Positions 5,281 to 6,845 of a DNA stretch of 6,845 nt are shown here, piece by piece. The notes below the pieces were generated by a model. It worked only from the letters and a program-made list of their open reading frames with translations. It made no database searches and was not told the DNA's origin. Location of the stretch: contig JAGOCV010000221.1 in the NCBI GenBank assembly GCA_017998575.1, positions 1 through 6,845 of the forward strand, read 5' to 3'. How positions within the stretch are numbered: the first letter of the stretch is position 1; each line of letters begins with the position of its first letter. The position numbers and the translations under genes were made by a program. The stretch is from Burkholderiaceae bacterium (lineage in GTDB: Bacteria > Pseudomonadota > Gammaproteobacteria > Burkholderiales > Burkholderiaceae).

Positions 5281-5650
5281 GATCGTTGAATTCCCATTCG
5301 CACTCACCGCCCGTAGCGGGTCGGGCCGCGTCGGCCATGAGCGCGCGCGCCTCGAACGGCTCCATCAGCCCCGCCCACGCCGGATGAAACCCGAGCACCA
5401 GACACACGCGGGCCAACACATCCAGCGACACCCGCACGTCGCCGCGCTCGAGCCGATGCAGCGTACTGAGCGACATGCGGGCCCTGCGCGCCATCTCTCG
5501 TTGGGCGATGCGCCTGCGGCGCCGCGCCAGCGCCAGATCGCGCCCCAGCCGCTCCATCGCCACTTCGAGCTGCGCCATCGCCGTCGCGACAGCCGCATCC
5601 ACGTTCCCGGCCTCCACAAGGGTCTCGCGGCTGCGGGCCCGCGCAGTCAT
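5276..5650 (-). CDS. XRE-type helix-turn-helix regulator, last gene of the fimbrial unit
   Basis: A 124-residue protein. An N-terminal helix-rich lead (about 15-40) is followed by a basic stretch ARRRRRIAQ (42-50). The Cro/C1-type helix-turn-helix is at about 48-87: REMARRARMSLSTLHRLERG, then DVRVSLDVLARVCLVLGF. This matches the XRE pattern, with the second-helix alanine and the recognition helix MSLSTLHRLE. The tail is acidic-aromatic (ECEWEFNDP). It should bind DNA as a dimer. Its ATG shares ATGA with the TGA of the fimbrial subunit gene, a sign of translational coupling, so it is made with the fimbriae. Family members of this look are often paired with HipA kinases, but none is here; the next gene encodes a metallo-hydrolase. 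A parallel is MrpJ of Proteus mirabilis, an XRE-like protein encoded at the end of a fimbrial operon that represses motility. That role is only an analogy here, and I see no clear MrpJ-like motif. Confidence 0.85.
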   Translation of the reverse strand: MTARARSRETLVEAGNVDAAVATAMAQLEVAMERLGRDLALARRRRRIAQREMARRARMSLSTLHRLERGDVRVSLDVLARVCLVLGFHPAWAGLMEPFEARALMADAARPATGGECEWEFNDP

Positions 5651-6234
5651 GGCAGCAGTTCCAGGCTCGGCGAAAGCTGGAACGTCGTTTGCTGCGCAGG
5701 CGTGAAGCCCTGAGGCAGCAGGCCGGCCATGTGCAACTGCACGGTGAAGGCCGTGCCGGCTGGCAGGGGCTGGGGCAGGTGCAGCACCAGCACGGAGGCC
5801 TCGGGCAGGTCGAGCGATGCAGCAGGCGGCGCACTGCTGCCTTCCAGCGACAACAGCACGGCGGCGCTGCCCGCGCGGGCGTCCTGCGCGCGCAGGCGCA
5901 GCGCGCCCGCTGCCGAGGCGGGCCGCGCAGGCAGCCGCAGCAGACCCGGAGGAGAAGCGGCCTGCACGTTGGCCAGGCGCAGGCGCACCTCGGTGCGAGG
6001 CGCATCGCACACGCCCGTGAGCGTGCCGGTACGTTGGCCCATCAGGCGCCAGCCCGCCACGGCCGAAGGCGGCAGGGCAGCAGCGGCGGAGCGCACCCCG
6101 AAATCCACGTTGCCCGGCGAGACGCTCAACGTGCAGGCGGCGTGGGCGCCCGAAGCCAGCAGCGAAGCGGCCAGAACGGCGCGGGTGATCATGGCGCGAC
6201 GGAGCGCAGCGCGGTGGAAGCGAACGGTTGGCAT
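5647..6234 (-). CDS. Fimbrial subunit / minor tip protein of a chaperone-usher pilus
   Basis: A 195-residue exported protein encoded directly downstream of an usher gene. The N-terminus is basic (FHRAALRRAM), followed by the hydrophobic stretch AVLAASLLASGAHA. Signal peptidase cleavage is likely after AHA, giving a mature protein starting ACTLSVSPGNVDFG. The start CTLSVSP..VDFG and two cysteines (34 and 76, in GVCDAP) resemble fimbrial subunits and spore-coat-U-like (Csu) domains, where the two Cys form a disulfide. The rest is beta-rich and Ala/Leu-rich, with no other cysteine. The C-terminus LSPSLELLP lacks the usual penultimate tyrosine of shaft pilins. Position after the usher and single-domain size suggest a minor or tip subunit, as csuE follows csuD; this is inference. 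I chose the start at 6234 because AGGAG lies nine bases upstream. The ATG at 6243 has that same AGGAG directly abutting it and is less likely; 6192 is also possible. Confidence 0.78.
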   Translation of the reverse strand: MPTVRFHRAALRRAMITRAVLAASLLASGAHAACTLSVSPGNVDFGVRSAAAALPPSAVAGWRLMGQRTGTLTGVCDAPRTEVRLRLANVQAASPPGLLRLPARPASAAGALRLRAQDARAGSAAVLLSLEGSSAPPAASLDLPEASVLVLHLPQPLPAGTAFTVQLHMAGLLPQGFTPAQQTTFQLSPSLELLP

Positions 6235-6266
6235 GGTGGTCATCTCCTGGATCGATGGCGCAGCGC

Positions 6267-6845
6267 TTACTTGCACAGCGCCTGCCCCATCTGGAACAGC
6301 TCGTCATCCGCCTTGGGGATGGTGCGGATGTCCTGCAAGGTGCAGCGCTGGCCGCTGGCCAGCTCGGCGTAGACGAGGTCGTCCTTCTTCATGTCGGTGA
6401 CCAGCACACGGCCCGCGCCGGCCACGGCGGTGAAGAACTCGTTGCCCCCGCGCAGGATGACCGTGCCCGAGGGCAGCGGCTGGCCGTCGGGGCCGGTGAC
6501 GGTGAGCATCAGGCGCGAGACGCGGCGCACGCCAGCATCGAGTTGCAGCACCGCGCCACGGCCCGCCTGCACCACCTGCAGGCCGTTGTCCACCTCGACG
6601 TCCAGCGCCACGCTGCGCCCGGCCACCTCGATGCGGGACTCGGAGTAGGACCCGAGCGCCGGCACGGCGGCCAGCCCGCCCGAGCCGGACCAGACGGGGC
6701 CCTGGGGTGTTTCCAGCCGCACGCCCGTCACCTCGCCGGTGCTCACGGTGGCGAAGCTGTCCTGCACCGCGTAGGGCGAGAAGGCCATCCCCGCGCCGGT
6801 GGCCAGCACCGCGCCGCTGACCTCGCCGTACGTGCTCTGGTAGCC
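6267..6845 (-). CDS. C-terminal part of a fimbrial outer-membrane usher (partial, 5' end outside window)
   Basis: The frame is open to the right edge and gives the last 192 residues of a FimD/PapC-type usher. The usher is the outer-membrane pore that receives chaperone-subunit complexes and secretes the pilus. The visible part starts GYQSTYGEVSGAVLATGAG, the last strands of the barrel. Then comes PYAVQDSFATVSTGEVTGVR, the family's typical DSFA.V...GV.GVR boundary into the periplasmic C-terminal domains. The stretches LAAVPALGSYSESRIEV and DVEVDN, then QAGRGAVLQLDAGVRR and GPDGQPLPSGT, follow family order. The last 30 residues carry two cysteines (RCTL and the penultimate Cys of LCK), as in the terminal domain of many ushers, where they form a disulfide. 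It ends at TAA, 32 bases before the subunit gene, in the same operon. The chaperone and main pilin would be expected upstream of the window's right edge. I do not assign the usher clade. Confidence 0.9.
   Translation of the reverse strand, partial: GYQSTYGEVSGAVLATGAGMAFSPYAVQDSFATVSTGEVTGVRLETPQGPVWSGSGGLAAVPALGSYSESRIEVAGRSVALDVEVDNGLQVVQAGRGAVLQLDAGVRRVSRLMLTVTGPDGQPLPSGTVILRGGNEFFTAVAGAGRVLVTDMKKDDLVYAELASGQRCTLQDIRTIPKADDELFQMGQALCK

Noticed and set aside
5273..5286. TTGAT half-site suggesting an FNR box
   Set aside because: The second half does not resemble ATCAA at the 4-base spacing; the CGTAAT-TG-ATTACG dyad explains the symmetry better.
5230..5307. Possible upstream start adding 26 residues to the metallo-hydrolase
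   Set aside because: It would run back through the promoter-like AT-rich patch and the XRE gene end; AAGGAG placed before the ATG at 5229 decides the start.
1..6845. CRISPR arrays, tRNA or rRNA genes, insertion sequences, attachment sites
   Set aside because: No regularly spaced repeats, no recognisable tRNA or rRNA segments and no transposase or integrase motifs were seen on either strand by eye.

Overview
This is a GC-rich stretch of bacterial chromosome with third codon positions almost entirely G or C. Together with the GlmU, lipoprotein and Crp/Fnr sequences, this suggests a betaproteobacterium, most likely Burkholderiales and perhaps Comamonadaceae. The taxon is inferred from protein flavour and composition, not proven. 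No mobile element, rRNA, tRNA or CRISPR array was found, and the window reads as ordinary chromosome with some accessory surface functions.

Layout, left to right. (1) Positions 1-77 hold the last 24 codons of an unidentified plus-strand gene. (2) It converges on glmU (minus, 89-1486), the bifunctional enzyme that makes UDP-GlcNAc. A perfect hairpin contains both stop codons. (3) glmU is back to back with a 300-residue plus-strand lipoprotein of the DUF6279 type (1485-2387), and the two start codons overlap inside one CATG. (4) That gene converges on a minus-strand FMN-binding pyridoxamine-phosphate-oxidase-like stress protein (2428-2943), with an intrinsic terminator facing the minus strand between them. 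(5) Upstream of it is a probable 66-residue small protein (2983-3183), then a 167-bp non-coding gap with a 9-bp hairpin. (6) A Crp/Fnr-family regulator (3351-4148, GTG start) has a cysteine cluster and a perfect 16-bp palindrome just upstream of its start. (7) A metallo-beta-lactamase-fold protein (4240-5229) has an altered zinc motif. (8) The tail of a chaperone-usher fimbrial operon follows on the minus strand, read from the right edge: usher C-terminus (6267-6845), a small fimbrial subunit (5647-6234), then a small XRE-type regulator (5276-5650) that shares an ATGA stop/start overlap with the subunit gene.

How it fits together. From 2428 to the right edge every gene is on the minus strand, but the strong operator-like palindromes at 4172-4187 and 5267-5280 suggest at least two further promoters inside that run. 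The fimbrial genes and the XRE regulator form one translationally linked unit. The Crp/Fnr protein could control itself, and possibly the small protein and the FMN protein downstream of it. No complete new system is evident. The points most worth a second look are the fimbria-linked regulator, the two palindromes, the unusual cysteine spacing and recognition helix of the Crp/Fnr protein, and the loss of the second zinc site in the metallo-hydrolase.
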